From contig MNCI01036636.1 of NCBI GenBank assembly GCA_015680685.1, forward strand, positions 261,299 through 325,298: a DNA stretch of 64,000 nucleotides, written 5' to 3'. Under the pieces are notes generated by a model. That model was not told where the DNA came from, did not search any database, and worked only from the letters and a program-made list of their open reading frames with translations. The first letter of the stretch is position 1, and the number at the start of each line of letters is the position of its first letter. Origin of the DNA: Gnetum montanum (lineage: Eukaryota; Streptophyta; Gnetopsida; Gnetales; Gnetaceae). Below, in pieces: positions 36,201 to 47,153 of this stretch. A program made the position numbers and the translations under genes.

Positions 36201-36360
36201 AACACCGTGAGGCTATGGTACACATGCTGACATCCATATTCGTGGATGGTACCTTACCCGCAGAAGAGGAAGCGATACATGTTGTCATGTTTCCTTCTGA
36301 AGCTGGGTAACCTAGGCCCACCTCACTGACCTTCCATGACGAGTCTATCAAAGAAAACCC
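33213..36360 (+). pseudogene. gag: Element B gag
   Basis: One frame runs from 33213 to about 36000 interrupted only by stops, so the reading frame is well kept. N-terminus: basic SRRSLRLQGKEP, then EVIHRGGQDFIP (about 33470), a Pro/Gln-rich section, and a capsid domain at 34390-34720 (NGEGDPNTHFATF, RVFAMSLTGKDLDWYRALP), a clear Retrotrans_gag match. After a stop comes WNATLNEIREP (where the window start of A aligns) and the knuckle-like CDYHELCGHDTDYCWALK at 35385-35430. The linker to protease continues in another frame (SLYDLLMTP, MLTSIFVD). At least eight in-frame stops, many explained by C-to-T or G-to-A change. Confidence 0.92.
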
Positions 36361-36373
36361 TAAGAAAGGTCAG

Positions 36374-37003
36374 GTGACCACTGAACCCATGTTCATCACC
36401 ATTTGGGTTGGTCAGTACCGAATCCGGAGGGTACACATGGATGATGGCGCAGCTACGAACGTCATTCCTTATTCCATCGTGGATAGGTTGGGTTTGGTCG
36501 ACCAGATCACTCCCACAATGACAGCTTGCATAAATTCATTCAACGGGGCACGGGTTTAAGTCAAGGGAATGGTGCACATCGAGTTTGTGGCTGGAGATAA
36601 ATTCCCAACGGAAGACACATTCTTGGTTGTCGAGGAGATGTCAGGGTTCAACTTGATCTTAGGAAGGTCATGGTTAGCCTAGCTAGGGGTGGTTTTGTCG
36701 CTGATACACCAAGAGATACACCTGCCCTATGCCAGAGGGGAGGTTGTGATACGTGGTGACGAAATCACCCCAACAACTGTCAATAACATTGAAGAAGTAG
36801 AACGAGGTTTAGAGATAGAAACGATTGATGATCCGACCCATCTCCAAATCCCTCAACAAACTGACAGAAATGATGACAGTCTAGCTTGGGCCGACTTGCC
36901 ATTCTCGGATGGCAGCGTAGAAGAGTCAAATCATAAATCCCCTCGCCCTTATGTAGCACTCAACGTGAAGGCCATTAAGAGACAACTGAGGATTGATGGT
37001 TGA
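36374..37003 (+). pseudogene. Element B aspartic protease
   Basis: Active site HMDDGAATNVIPYSIV near 36437, flap-side motif NLILGRSWLA near 36650-36680, and an acidic tail ending RQLRIDG at 37003. Same unusual DDGA spelling as in A. Stops at 36557 and 36680. Reading frame differs from gag by a shift that may be a mutation near 36010. Confidence 0.85.
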
Positions 37004-37670
37004 AGAATAGGCTTCACGCATATTATCACTTTTTCTTTACTAGTTAGCACCATTTACATTCAGCAGTCTGTTTTGCCATTCAATATGTACTTACGCTATG
37101 AAATTTTTCATTTCTTACACTTGCCATCTATTTATGCTATTGCATTTCCTTTGTGTATGCTATTCGCGCTCTTTAATTACTTTAGTACAATTACGCTTTC
37201 TTTGTTACACAGTTGGCCCGCAACGGCCTTAAACTAGTTATGGCCTCCAACAGCCTTAACCTAGTTATGGCCCACAACGGCCTTAAACTAGTTACCCAGA
37301 ATTACATATTATCATCATTTACGCTTTCTCCATATCATGCAGTAGGCCTGTGATGGCCTTAAACTAGCCATTACATTCTATCATTATAACTTGGGCATTA
37401 CGTTCACACTGTGTAGATAAAAGCATAAAAGCCAAAAAAGACAAAATAATTGACATTCAAAACATTCATCGAGTCTTATAGCACATCTTTTCAGTCATTC
37501 ACGTAACAATACTTGACTTCACCATCAATAAAACTATGCATAAATCACAACTACGCATTTCCTCTACGACCATTGTCACCAGTATCTCTTAAGTCTGGAT
37601 CCAGCCCTAATGGATCGTCCTCCAGTGGGCCATCATTTCTGAAAATTATTCTTTCATGAAGAATTTCCTC
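37004..37670 (+). other. Element B spacer between protease and antisense gene
   Basis: T-rich, with several ttacgc words and the short minisatellite at 37212-37292. No sense ORF. Equivalent to A 2203-2902. Confidence 0.5.
37212..37292 (+). repeat. 27-bp minisatellite, three units, in element B
   Basis: Unit TTGGCCCGCAACGGCCTTAA plus ACTAGTT, three contiguous copies, plus an isolated relative at about 37345-37370. Orthologous to the seven-unit array of A. Confidence 0.92.
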
Positions 37671-39639
37671 TTAATGAGGCCCTCGTCCCGGCACCGGCTC
37701 CACAGGAGGACGCTCTTCATCACTGCATTCTTCCTCTTGTACTGGGTCCACAGTTTCCTCCTCTTCCCTATCTTCTTCTGGCACCTGAATGCAAATAATG
37801 TAAAAGTTAAAATAGGTAACACGCTTGAAAAAATAAAAAAAAATGTTAGAGTTAGGCATGTCTAAACTTACTTGCGATGGCCCTGCTTTTGCAGCAAAGG
37901 GAAGTTTATCGAGGCCAGCCCACAGGCGCTTCATTATCTCCTCCTCCGTTAGATCTAACCACACATCCTCTCCCAAGGTAGCTCCAGCCTTCACTTTCCC
38001 TTTTTCCATGCTCATCAAATGAGGTGGGTTCAGGAAGAATGTAGGGATTGTAGTTTGGCCTCGAGGGAGAGTCATCTCCCTTTCTGGGGACGCACTTATA
38101 GTCACCTGCTCTTCGAACTTCTTGAAGGATTCGGATGCTCCGATGACGTCCAGGAAGACTTCCAGGGATTGAGCTTTGACGAAAAAATTAATGTAGAGTT
38201 TCTGATAAGCAACGTTATCCCACTTACACATATGTTTGTGGTCTTTCTCCTTCTGCCTCCACTCTTGCATGCTTGCACAATAATCCCTCCAATCCTGGCT
38301 TTTCTGAGCTAGGAGCTCTATTTGCATCCGCTGCTCTACCAACGCCCGACTGGTTTGCACGCTATTTTTGATGGTGGTCCAATAAAGAGAGTAGTTGATA
38401 ACAGTGGTACGCTAGTCTTCATCGCCCGTCTCCCATGCCTGTAGGAATTTGCACCGTGATCGCAAGTCTCCGACCTCTTTGTTCAGCAACTCAATCCTCC
38501 GATCTGACCTCTATAGCCTTTTCCATAGATTCTCATTTACACCCCTACTCTCCCATAAGGAGCGTGTCGAGCGTAACGCACATTTACACATTTCCTCATA
38601 AATGTGGTGTGGCATGGCTGCCCCATCAGATGGAGGCTTCACTGTGTCCAGATCAATGGGCTCCATGGGATCCCATCAAAGGTGAGCTCCTAACACATTA
38701 CTAGTGCATAATATCGCAAACTCATTAAGACCATAACATACCAGCTCCGGGTTCGACGTGCTCTAGGCGCTCGATCATGTCACTGACAACACCTTCCATG
38801 AAGGAAAATTTGTCAGGGAAGTCTCTCCACGCTCGGCTCACAATGACAGACGTGGATACATCCTCTTCTCCTATAGCGTAATCTAGTTAGCAACTTCATC
38901 TATTAACAGAACCCTGCAAACCTGTTAACACACTCATTACCTCTACCGGTGATGGTGGCAACTTTGCCAACATCTTTCACTTCCTTTTCCTTTTCATGCA
39001 CTTGAGTCTGTGCCTCACTGGTCCCAGTAGCTAGGACCTCCTCATGCATCAGGTTATGTGCACAGCCAATACTAACAGTTGGGGCCACCTCATGCATCAG
39101 AGCCTGTACATGGCTCACGCTAACAATTGGGGTCTCTTCTTCCTTAATTGAGGCCCCTTCCCCACGACTCAGTACCATTGCCCCTGTCTCAGGGGTCAGC
39201 TGCTCTAAAATTTTTATTGGTCATATCACAACACTTTAGTATATCATTCCAAGTATTCCAAACAAACATTGCATAATACAATTCCTTCACGCTCAACAGG
39301 TGGAGGCTTACTCCGCTGAACTTTGACCAAAACAGTTCGGCCGGCATCACTCTCAGAGGCCTCGGCTATACGGAGCCTTTTATGCTGAGCTGCAGGTTCT
39401 ACAATTTCTTCTGTTAGGCATTTCGCTCGCGAAGCATCACCGGTGTAAGTAGGCATTATCCCGCCTACGTTTTCAAGGCCTTACACTTGAGGCGCCGCCA
39501 AACCTCTGGTCGTTATAGACAGTGACTCCTTGATCCCTTCCGTTGGATCCTTCCCACGGGTAGTGCTTAGGATGTGGGTAATCCAAGGTCTGGACAACTG
39601 GTCTCGGTCTTGCTATACCCAGACCCCATTCCTTTGGAC

Positions 39640-39733
39640 GACCAAAAACTCAGCAAAATGCGAAAGGAAAGCTATGAAGAAGGTGNTGACCAAAAACTCA
39701 GCAAAATGCGAAAGGAAAGCTATGAAGAAGGTG
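39640..39733. other. 46-bp direct duplication around a single N (probable assembly artefact)
   Basis: Bases 39640-39685 are repeated at 39688-39733, with N at 39686. Element A has this segment once at the homologous place, inside exon 4. An unmerged contig overlap explains it. Confidence 0.85.
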
Positions 39734-40845
39734 TAATGCACGTTGAAACGAGACTCAATCTTCTTGCAAAGCTTGATCATCTCATTGCGTAGTCCCTTAG
39801 CAAAATAGCTTTCCCAATTGAATTGGGTCGCTTCCTCGAGGACCTCTGGCATAATACGGGTTTATTCTATGGAAAAGAACTTCCCTTGAGAGAGTGTTTT
39901 GGGGAAGGTCCATGCCAAAAAAAGGGGATAAATTGTATTGGCGATGTGCATCTTGAACTTTTTGCAAGAAAACCCTTTAGTCTCTTTCGGGACCCTTATC
40001 CACTCCTCCAGCCACCTCTGGAAGTTGAGGCTTCTCTTCGCCTTCTCCTTTATGGGAAGGCCGTCTGAGAGGATGCCAAATATGTCTTCGAAGAGTTGAG
40101 TGTCAATGTTGAAGCTCACACATACGTGATGTACGCATGTGCAAAAACGCTTTGCCTTTTCATTGAAAGAGCTAACCAAGGTTAGCATTTCACTGGTAGG
40201 GACATCAGGAGTGGTAGCTAAAAATAGATGCATTAGCCCCACTACTCGGATCTTGGTGGTCACCGCAACTGGGGCCGCCGAGTGGCCGAGCCAGAGTTGT
40301 GCATCTTTAATGTCGCTGTAGCAGAAGAAGATAGTATTAGCCTCGTGGTCGAAAATTGTAAGGGTAATCTCCTAGGATTCCCTGACTAAACAACATAAAA
40401 CATAGGTCAAACGAAAGTAGTATTATGCAACCCTCACGATTCGCAACTACACTACGTAATAATCGACAATACAACAGCCTTACCAGGTCCAAATGGCAAG
40501 GGAAATGATGGAAGGTTCCTCTGCACGTCCTCGACTGTAAGGGGTGGATCTAAGGTCCAGTCATAATGCAGCCACCTGAGTCTCTAGAAATTCTCAAAAG
40601 CCTCAGCATAGTCAGTGGGGTACTCACGCATGTTGAAGCCAATCTACCCTATAACACCGGTGCACACGTTGTTAGTTAAGGTAAATGCCATTATTGTCGT
40701 TTCAGCCCATGATAACGTATCTCCATTTTCTACTAACCTATTGTCATGAATGAAAAACCTGTACCATACCACATAGGCTTATCTTATATTTTACATCGAT
40801 GACAGACATGTAACAACAACAATACAGTTAACAAAATTTGCTTAC

Positions 40846-41295
40846 CTGCCTGCGTAGTACACGGTGACTTGTGGGTTCTGGAAATAGGTCGAGACATGGC
40901 GAGCCACGAACAACATATTATACGCATGGTAACAACTAAACTGGGCCATTTCCCAGATCCAGTGTAAGCACCTTAAGCCTTAGCCGCTAAGTTCTCGGTC
41001 CTCGGGACGACCAGTATCGATAGTCCCGTCTGTCAAAAAGGCCAAAATCCCTTGTGCAGAGCCCACCAGCAGGTGCTCCAGAATGGCACCGGCGATATCG
41101 CCGGACAAATTGGACCACAGAATGATGCTGAAGTTGCGCAGCAAGAACTGCAAAAACTCCAACACACCCTGTCGAAACCATATGGCCCTCCCTTGCAACC
41201 GTGTTTGCGGGGAACGAACATTAGGGATGATAGGGTTTATACAAAACAAAACCCCAACAATATCCAAGACAATCAGAACAGGCTTTAGTGTAACA
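40846..41295 (-). other. Exon 2 of B antisense gene: FCP1/NIF-like (HAD) domain
   Basis: 450 bases, 150 codons. Order of motifs compared with plant NIF-family phosphatases: hydrophobic strand plus nucleophile (PVLIVLDIVGVL; family LDLNG or DxDGT), then GVLEFLQFLLRNFSIILWSN (family EFLxFCFExFxVGVWSS), a helix AILEHLL, then TIDTGRPEDREL, and finally N-LFVARHVSTYF-NP (family NTLLLDDSPYKALLNPP, same spacing). The first Asp is kept; the second acidic residue is Val and the DD pair is Ala-Arg here and Ala-His in A, so phosphatase activity is unlikely. The recognition is by eye and should be tested by profile search. Confidence 0.65.
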
Positions 41296-41683
41296 CTGTA
41301 CAGAAAATCAAAAACATGGATTAACATATAGATTTAGGTTTGTATCGTTAATATAGAAAACCTACAAACTACGCCTAGTTATCCAAGCTCAAATTGCCCA
41401 AACCCTTGCAACAACGCAAGGTCCGTCTCTGATAACGGTGATAGACGCAACCATACCAAACCCTCATCTTAATGCAAGGTCCATAATTTGAAAGCCCCAT
41501 TTACATGAAGAACACTGAATAAAATAAACATTGAAATAGCATGAGCATGCAAGGAATGGCCTACTGGTTCAAAGCTGTCGGGTCGCGCACTTCGATCATG
41601 GCTTGCGAAGCACACTCCAGCTTCTCCTGTACCTCGTCGATTTTAGCCAATTTGGCATTCTTCCTCTTTATCTTAGGCACCAT

Positions 41684-42067
41684 TATTATAGGTTCAAAAC
41701 TTTCACAGCCTTACACCTTCAATCCTTTTTCTCTTGTTTCTCTCACTCCGTAACAGCTAGGAATTCAAATTCGCAATAGCCAGCAGTCCATTCTCAACAA
41801 AAAACTACATACTTATATGCGAGAATCACCGACTTGATATCTGATTCCAACGGGACTTTCCTGAAACGGAACCCAAAGATCAAGGTATTAATGCGGCTGA
41901 TATTGCATGCCCCATTGTCCAAAATGACATTAAACTATCACATCTTATCACCTCGTAATTGGATAGTATTGATTACAGCCTGTTTACAAAATTCAAAATT
42001 TAGTTAGCTTTCCACGTTACACAACACCACACCATCTTTCTCCTAATCATTTACGCGCTTTGCGGTT
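41684..42067. other. Element B spacer: antisense promoter side and region before RT
   Basis: Holds the 5' UTR and TATA-like box of the antisense gene. On the plus strand it leads to ttttgccggacag (about 42066-42078), where A has an acceptor-like ttacag. No ORF of interest. Confidence 0.4.
41811..41820 (-). promoter_or_regulatory. TATA-like box of B antisense gene
   Basis: Minus strand GCATATAAGT, about 130 bases upstream of the exon 1 ATG at 41683-41681. Conserved in sequence and spacing with A 7033-7021. Confidence 0.5.
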
Positions 42068-43735
42068 TTGCCGGACAGATGGCAAATGGACACGACACTT
42101 CCAGTGCCTCTAACTTTGACAAGGCCATACAACAAGGTAGTTAGGCAATTCGACTCCACGCTGGTAGTCATTAACCCCCCTTTAGAAGACGTAACCATAG
42201 CTACGTCGGAGACGTCCCCAAAATGGCTAGAACAGCCGACGCACACGCTAGACCTAGAGGCTTGGGACATAACTGAAGACCCTCTCAATGAGGTTTCTAT
42301 TTTTACGCATAAGGATGAAACCAAAACACTTAAAGTCAGTTCCTTACTAGACCAGGAAATGCACGATTCCATAAAGCAGGTCCTGCAAGACAACATTACC
42401 GTCTTTGCATGGTCATACGAGGATATGCCTAGACTAGACCCTAGGCTAATCCAAGATAACATCATCTTAGACCCATAGATTAAAGCAGTTAGACAAAAGG
42501 TACGCAAAATCAAGCTAGAGATCACTCTAGCTGTGCGTGATGAAATCACCAAACTGTATCTGGCTGGTTTCATCTGCGTAGACGATTTCTCAGACTGGGT
42601 ATCTAACATTGTGGTCGTCCCAAAGAAGACCGGAAGCATACGCATCTGCATAGACTTCTGCAATTTGAACAAGGCCACAATCAAAGATAATTTCCCATTC
42701 CCGAGTATCGACCAGCTAGTGGATACGACGGCTTGGCATACGCTTCTGTCCTTCATGGATGGCTTCTCGGGCTATAATCAGATCTGCATCAACCCAAAAC
42801 ACAAATTGACAACAACATTCATGACGTCTTGGGGCACCTTTTACTACACCATGATGCCTTTTGGTCTAAAGAATGCCAGAGCAACATATCAGCGAGCCAT
42901 GACATACATTTTTAGCAATTATCTCTCAGGAAGACTGAATGATTACATAGATGATATAGCTATTAAGTCTTTAAAGTCTGAGGATCATTTAGAGGACCTG
43001 GACTTAGTCCTTAAAAGATGCTCTAAATACGAGCTCTGGCTTAACCCAAAGTAGTGCGTATTCGGAGTCAAAACCGGACGCATGCTGGGGTTTGTGATGT
43101 TAGAAACCAGCATACGAGTTGTCCCTGATAAGGTCAAAGCCATTTTCAAGTTAACGCCTCCTACAGACCTCAAGCAATTATGCGGGTTACAAGGACGCTT
43201 ACAGTTTATACGCTGATTCATCTCGAGATTAACCAACAAGCTACACCCTATGCAACACTTGCTAAAAAAGGGGGTTAATTTCGAATGGACGGATGACTGC
43301 CAGCATGCTTTTGATAGTTTGAAATAGGAACTGCAACATTTACCGACGGTTTTCCCACCACAAAGGGACTTGCCATTTTACATTTACCTCGCAACTTCGG
43401 ACGTAGCGTTAGTAGCATTACTTTGCCAAAGGAGAAATGATAGGTCAGAAGTGCCCATCTACTACTTGAGTCATGCTCTATGCACATACGAAACAAGGTA
43501 TAATGACGTAGAGCGTAATTTCCTAGCATTAGTATTCAGGCTAAAAAACTGTAGACATTATCTTTTCCGTAGTCAGGTTAACATCACTTGTAAAAACAAT
43601 ATTCTTAGGGCCATTACGCACAACCTGTACGAGAGTAGCATAATAGCTCGCTGGAAGGCTATCAAGGTAGAATTCGATCTGCATTATGTCAACCAATCTT
43701 CTATGAAAGGCCAAGCAATAGCTGACCAGTTAGTA
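42068..43735 (+). pseudogene. pol: Element B reverse transcriptase and first RNase H
   Basis: Lead-in FAWSYEDMPRLDPRLI (about 42405). RT: SDWVSNIVVVPKKTGSIRIC, LSFMDGFSGYNQI, MPFGLKNARATYQRAM, catalytic YIDD intact at 42944-42955. RNase H: FYIYLATSDVALVALL, YYLSHAL, NNILRAITHNLY, tail KGQAIADQL near 43730. A single frame spans 42068-44407 with stops at 42476, 43052, 43214, 43325 and later. Better preserved than A. Confidence 0.94.
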
Positions 43736-44407
43736 ACATCACCAATTAACAATCAGATGAATATAGAACCAGAGTTCCTAGACGAACATGTACATAGTTT
43801 AAGCCCTGTTTCGACAGGCCCCGAAGGGACGTTGTATTTTGACGAAGGTTCAACTGCCAGAAGTGGTAGTGCTGCCACTGTTATTATGCTCTGACCTAAG
43901 GATGTGCGTCTACACGCTTATCACTTAACCTTCCCTTGTACGAACAATGTGGCAGAGTACGAGGGGCTCTTGAGGGGATTACTAGTTGCCAGCGAACTTG
44001 ATGTTCAACACCTGGCGATTAGGGGTGATTTGATGATTATCATAAATCAGATCATAGGAGTCTACGCCTGCAAGGCTATACAGTTACAGCCCTACTGCGA
44101 TAAGGCTAAAGATCTCCTGAAATGATTCACGACCATCAATGCCCAACATGTGCCACGCACTGACAACACACTGGCCGACGCACTGGCCACCCTGGCTTTG
44201 AACGTGCCTTCACATTTGTTTGACACCTGCCATGCATTGATAACAGACTACGCAGATCCTATCATTCAGACGGCGCAAATCTCCTCTCTTCTCGAGGAAA
44301 GCACGTCTGAATGGTACGACGACATTAAAACTTACCTTCTACAGGGTGAGCTACTGTCTGAATTAACACGCGTGCAGAAGGATGCAATTCACAACCGGGC
44401 TAGGTGA
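43736..44407 (+). pseudogene. Element B archaeal-type RNase H
   Basis: TLYFDEGSTARSGSAA (first Asp, about 43834), NNVAEYEGLLRGLL (Glu, about 43943), LAIRGDLMIII (Asp, about 44020) and NTLADALATLAL (Asp, about 44165). All four acidic positions of the family are present. Stop codons at 43892 and 44123. The presence of this domain places the element in the Tat/Ogre branch. Confidence 0.88.
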
Positions 44408-45552
44408 TACGTCATCATAGGAGACAGTACTCTTTGTAGATGCTCTTTGATGACGTGCTGCTTACCTGCGTTGACGAAAACCAAGCGCAACATATAGTCA
44501 GCGAAGTTCACGTGGGACAGTGCGGTGGCCACGTAGCACCACGAGCCATGGCCCTAAAAATCCGTCGCTTAGGATACTACTAGCCACGCATGCAAAAATA
44601 TTTCCTAACGAAGGTTAAAAATTGTGACATGTGTCAACTTCACGCAAATCTTATACACTTGTCACCTATAGAATTATATACAACGCAGATAACATGGCCA
44701 TTTCAACGATGGGGACTCGACATTATAGGCCCCATCATGCTGAAATCTTCCACAGGTCATAGCTTCATAATTACTGCAACTGAGTATTTTACGAAGTGGG
44801 TAGAAGTTGTTCCCCTATGGAAGATCACATCCCAACAGATTTCCCATTTTATCATGGACAACATAGTAACTAGATTTGGTCTCCCGATGACTATCGTGAC
44901 CGACAATGGGCCACAGTTTAGTAGCATGGAAACCAAATTATTCTGTGATAACCTAGGCATTAGACAATCTTTTTCCTCCCCCTATTACCCACAAGTGAAT
45001 GGTCAAGCTGAAGAAATGAACAAAGTGATCATCAATCTGCTCAAGAAAATGCTCTACGGCAACAAAAGACGGTGGCACGAATAGATCCTCTATGTGTTAT
45101 GGGCATATCATACTACATGTAGGATGGCTATAGGTAGTACGTCCTATAGCCTGGTTTATAGGTCTGAAGCAGTGCTACCTCTCGAGTTGCAAATTCCTTC
45201 TCTGAGAATGGTCCTCTCCATGATTATAAATGAGGCTCAACACGCTAAGTCTCAAATCGCGGATTTGGATTCAGTAGAAGAGAAGCGAATACAAACGCTT
45301 GATACAATTGAAAAGTATCAAGCCAAACAGAGACAGAAGCATCGTCACAACCTTCAGCAGTGCCCGATCAAGAAAGGAGATCTTGTTCTCAAGGCTGTTC
45401 GCGAACCAGTAGGCAAATTCTCTGCAAACTGGGAGGGCCCTTTCTTGGTGACTGACGTGTATAACAACGGAGCATTAGAGTTAGTGCATGTCAATGGCAG
45501 TGAGCTTCTGAATCTTGTAAATCACATGTATCTAAAGTGGTATTACATTTAG
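44408..45552 (+). pseudogene. pol: Element B integrase
   Basis: HHCC zinc region EVHVGQCGGH with CDMCQ (44500-44640). Catalytic core: GLDIIGP (Asp 44719-44721), TDNGPQF (Asp 44902-44904) and NGQAEE (Glu 45010-45012), an exact D-35-E spacing. The C-terminal part has PVGKFSANWEGPFLV near 45405 and ends LKWYYI with a stop at 45550-45552. A two-base deletion near 44440 shifts the frame relative to RT, and one stop lies at 45082. Confidence 0.93.
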
Positions 45553-45559
45553 CAGCATC

Positions 45560-46115
45560 TACGGTGTCAACACCAGGTATGGCAATATTCGTCTGCTATG
45601 ACGATAAACTGGCAACCTTCATCTGCTACGATGTTAAACTGGCAAACACTGTCCGCCACGACGTAAAACTGGAATTCCTTGCATGCGTCGACCATGATGC
45701 TAAACTGGCTCTGACAGTCTGCCACGACGCTAAACTGGCAAGTTGTAACTATCTGCTACAACGTAAAACTGGCAATGTTGTACATGTCCGCCAAGACAAA
45801 AAACTGGCATCCTTTGCACTCATCCGCCACGACATTAAACTGGCACCGGTTGTCCGCTATGACATAAAACTAGTAAAGGTAAGTGACTGTGTACTGAGAT
45901 GCAAAACCAACACAGCTCTATCCTTCGGTCATGACATAAAACTGACATCCACAACATGGTCTGCTGAGATCCTAAATCAGACACACCGCTGTACGCTACG
46001 ACGTGAAACTAGCACTTCTCGGTTCGCCAAGACTTTAAACTGGGACCATGGTCTGCTAAGACTTAAAACTAGCAATGACAGTCTACCAGGACTTAAAACT
46101 AGGACTTATAGACTG
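45560..46115 (+). repeat. Element B 3' UTR tandem repeats
   Basis: About 16 copies of a core near CTGCCACGACGTAAAACTGG, spaced 29-40 bases. The last copies (46020-46110) drift to AAGACTTAAAACTAG. The core resembles the 27-bp minisatellite upstream of the antisense gene. The array keeps a 385-codon frame open (45537-46694), which I regard as chance. Confidence 0.88.
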
Positions 46116-47137
46116 CTAACACGCAAATCAAGCGAGCGTGATCATCCTCGTACAGCTGCACTACAGACGGGGTGGGATACTTTGGCAATCTTAGCGTCGC
46201 CACCCCACCAGCATCCTACTGATTCATCGAATATGCTGAGAGGCATACTACTAACCCCTTGTAGATGTCGTCACTATGCCCACTATAGCGGTGGTACGTC
46301 TGAGAGTTTATTTTCACCAGCCGGAGCCTCAACAAAATCCTTGTCGAAAACGAGCCCAGGGACCCCCGCGAATCATCGCTATCAGACGTTGGCTTCACAG
46401 ATTCATCTAGCTGGTTCCCAGAACAACCACTTAGCTACACTATGTCGAATGTCTTTTGTGGTGATATGCTGGGCCGAGTGTCAAGATGAAAGGCTCCGGC
46501 CTCATGCTACAGCTCTTTCTTCATGGCCTAATCACTTCATCTCGCATCAAATAGCACTCGTTTCGACACCCTCACCTCTTATTCGCATGAGCAATGGTGT
46601 CCTCTATTTTCTACTGTGGTTGCAGGTTACTTGCTTCAAGGATGTGGTTCAGCGGTGCATTCATCCGAGTGGTGAAGTACAAATAGCATTCTGAGATGAC
46701 TGCTCAGGTCTGCCCATCCACTTAGAACTGCATGCCTATACCTCTCATCATCCTACTCTTAGCTCTCATCCCTACCACCTACTTTCTGTATGCAAAAGCT
46801 ACATATGCGAACACCCATCTTTTACACTCACATTGCAATCAAGCCCACAACACGATTAAGCGTTGTAGCAGAGATATCACAGAAGTGACTCGTCATGCTC
46901 CTTCTACAAGCATTCCTGCTATAATCTGTGACAGAGAAATCTTAGGCTGATACACTACGCTCGTTTGAAAGCATTCCTTCTGACATAAGTCATTCCATCT
47001 CCCATTCCCTTCCGCTTTGCTCTTCTATGTTGACAGGGCAACACTTGAGTAGCCACGGATGGACGTTGTTGGTGCTTTTACCAATCTGGTGTTTTGCATT
47101 CTTTGTCGACGTATTTCAGACAAGTCCTCTAACCTTC
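46116..47137 (+). other. Element B 3' untranslated region
   Basis: Collinear with A 11246-12366. No protein-level conservation recognised on either strand. Confidence 0.6.
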
Positions 47138-47151
47138 AACAAAGAGGGGCC
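47138..47151 (+). promoter_or_regulatory. Polypurine tract of element B
   Basis: AACAAAGAGGGGCC, followed by AT and the LTR start at 47154. Confidence 0.88.
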
Positions 47152-47153
47152 AT

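Larger units (their letters stand above)
37671..41683 (-). pseudogene. Element B antisense gene, eight exons
   Basis: Exons on the minus strand: 41683-41565, 41295-40846, 40758-40484, 40385-39297, 39204-38941, 38870-38742, 38689-37872 and 37784-37671, about 1,070 codons once the 47-base N artefact in exon 4 is discounted. Introns are 52-269 bases. Junctions: GCAG|GTAAGC, CCTG|GTAAGG, GAG|GTAATG, CTG|GTATGT, CAA|GTAAGT with AG acceptors; codon phase is compatible across most junctions, including exons 1-2-3-4 and 5-6-7-8. The intron 4 donor has mutated (GT to TT). Exon 1 starts MVPKIKRKN (basic). Exon 2 is an FCP1/NIF-like domain with nucleophile Asp at 41264-41262. Exon 5 carries three tandem copies of a roughly 14-residue unit ending HE. 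Exon 7 has Gln/Glu-rich coiled-coil text. In-frame stops at exon 2 (near 40979), exon 3, exon 4 start and exon 7 start mostly read as CGA or CGG turned to TGA or TAG. The role in the element is unknown. Confidence 0.82.

Noticed and set aside
46216-46398. Possible second antisense gene (acidic SDSDDS text) in the 3' UTR of B and A
   Set aside because: The short acidic match to A on the minus strand does not extend, and no splice sites or start were found. Nucleotide similarity of sister copies explains it.
45537-46694. 385-codon open frame after element B integrase
   Set aside because: It runs through the tandem-repeat array and the 3' UTR, overlaps the end of integrase in another frame, and is broken in element A. 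The repeat units make a repetitive peptide without family motif.
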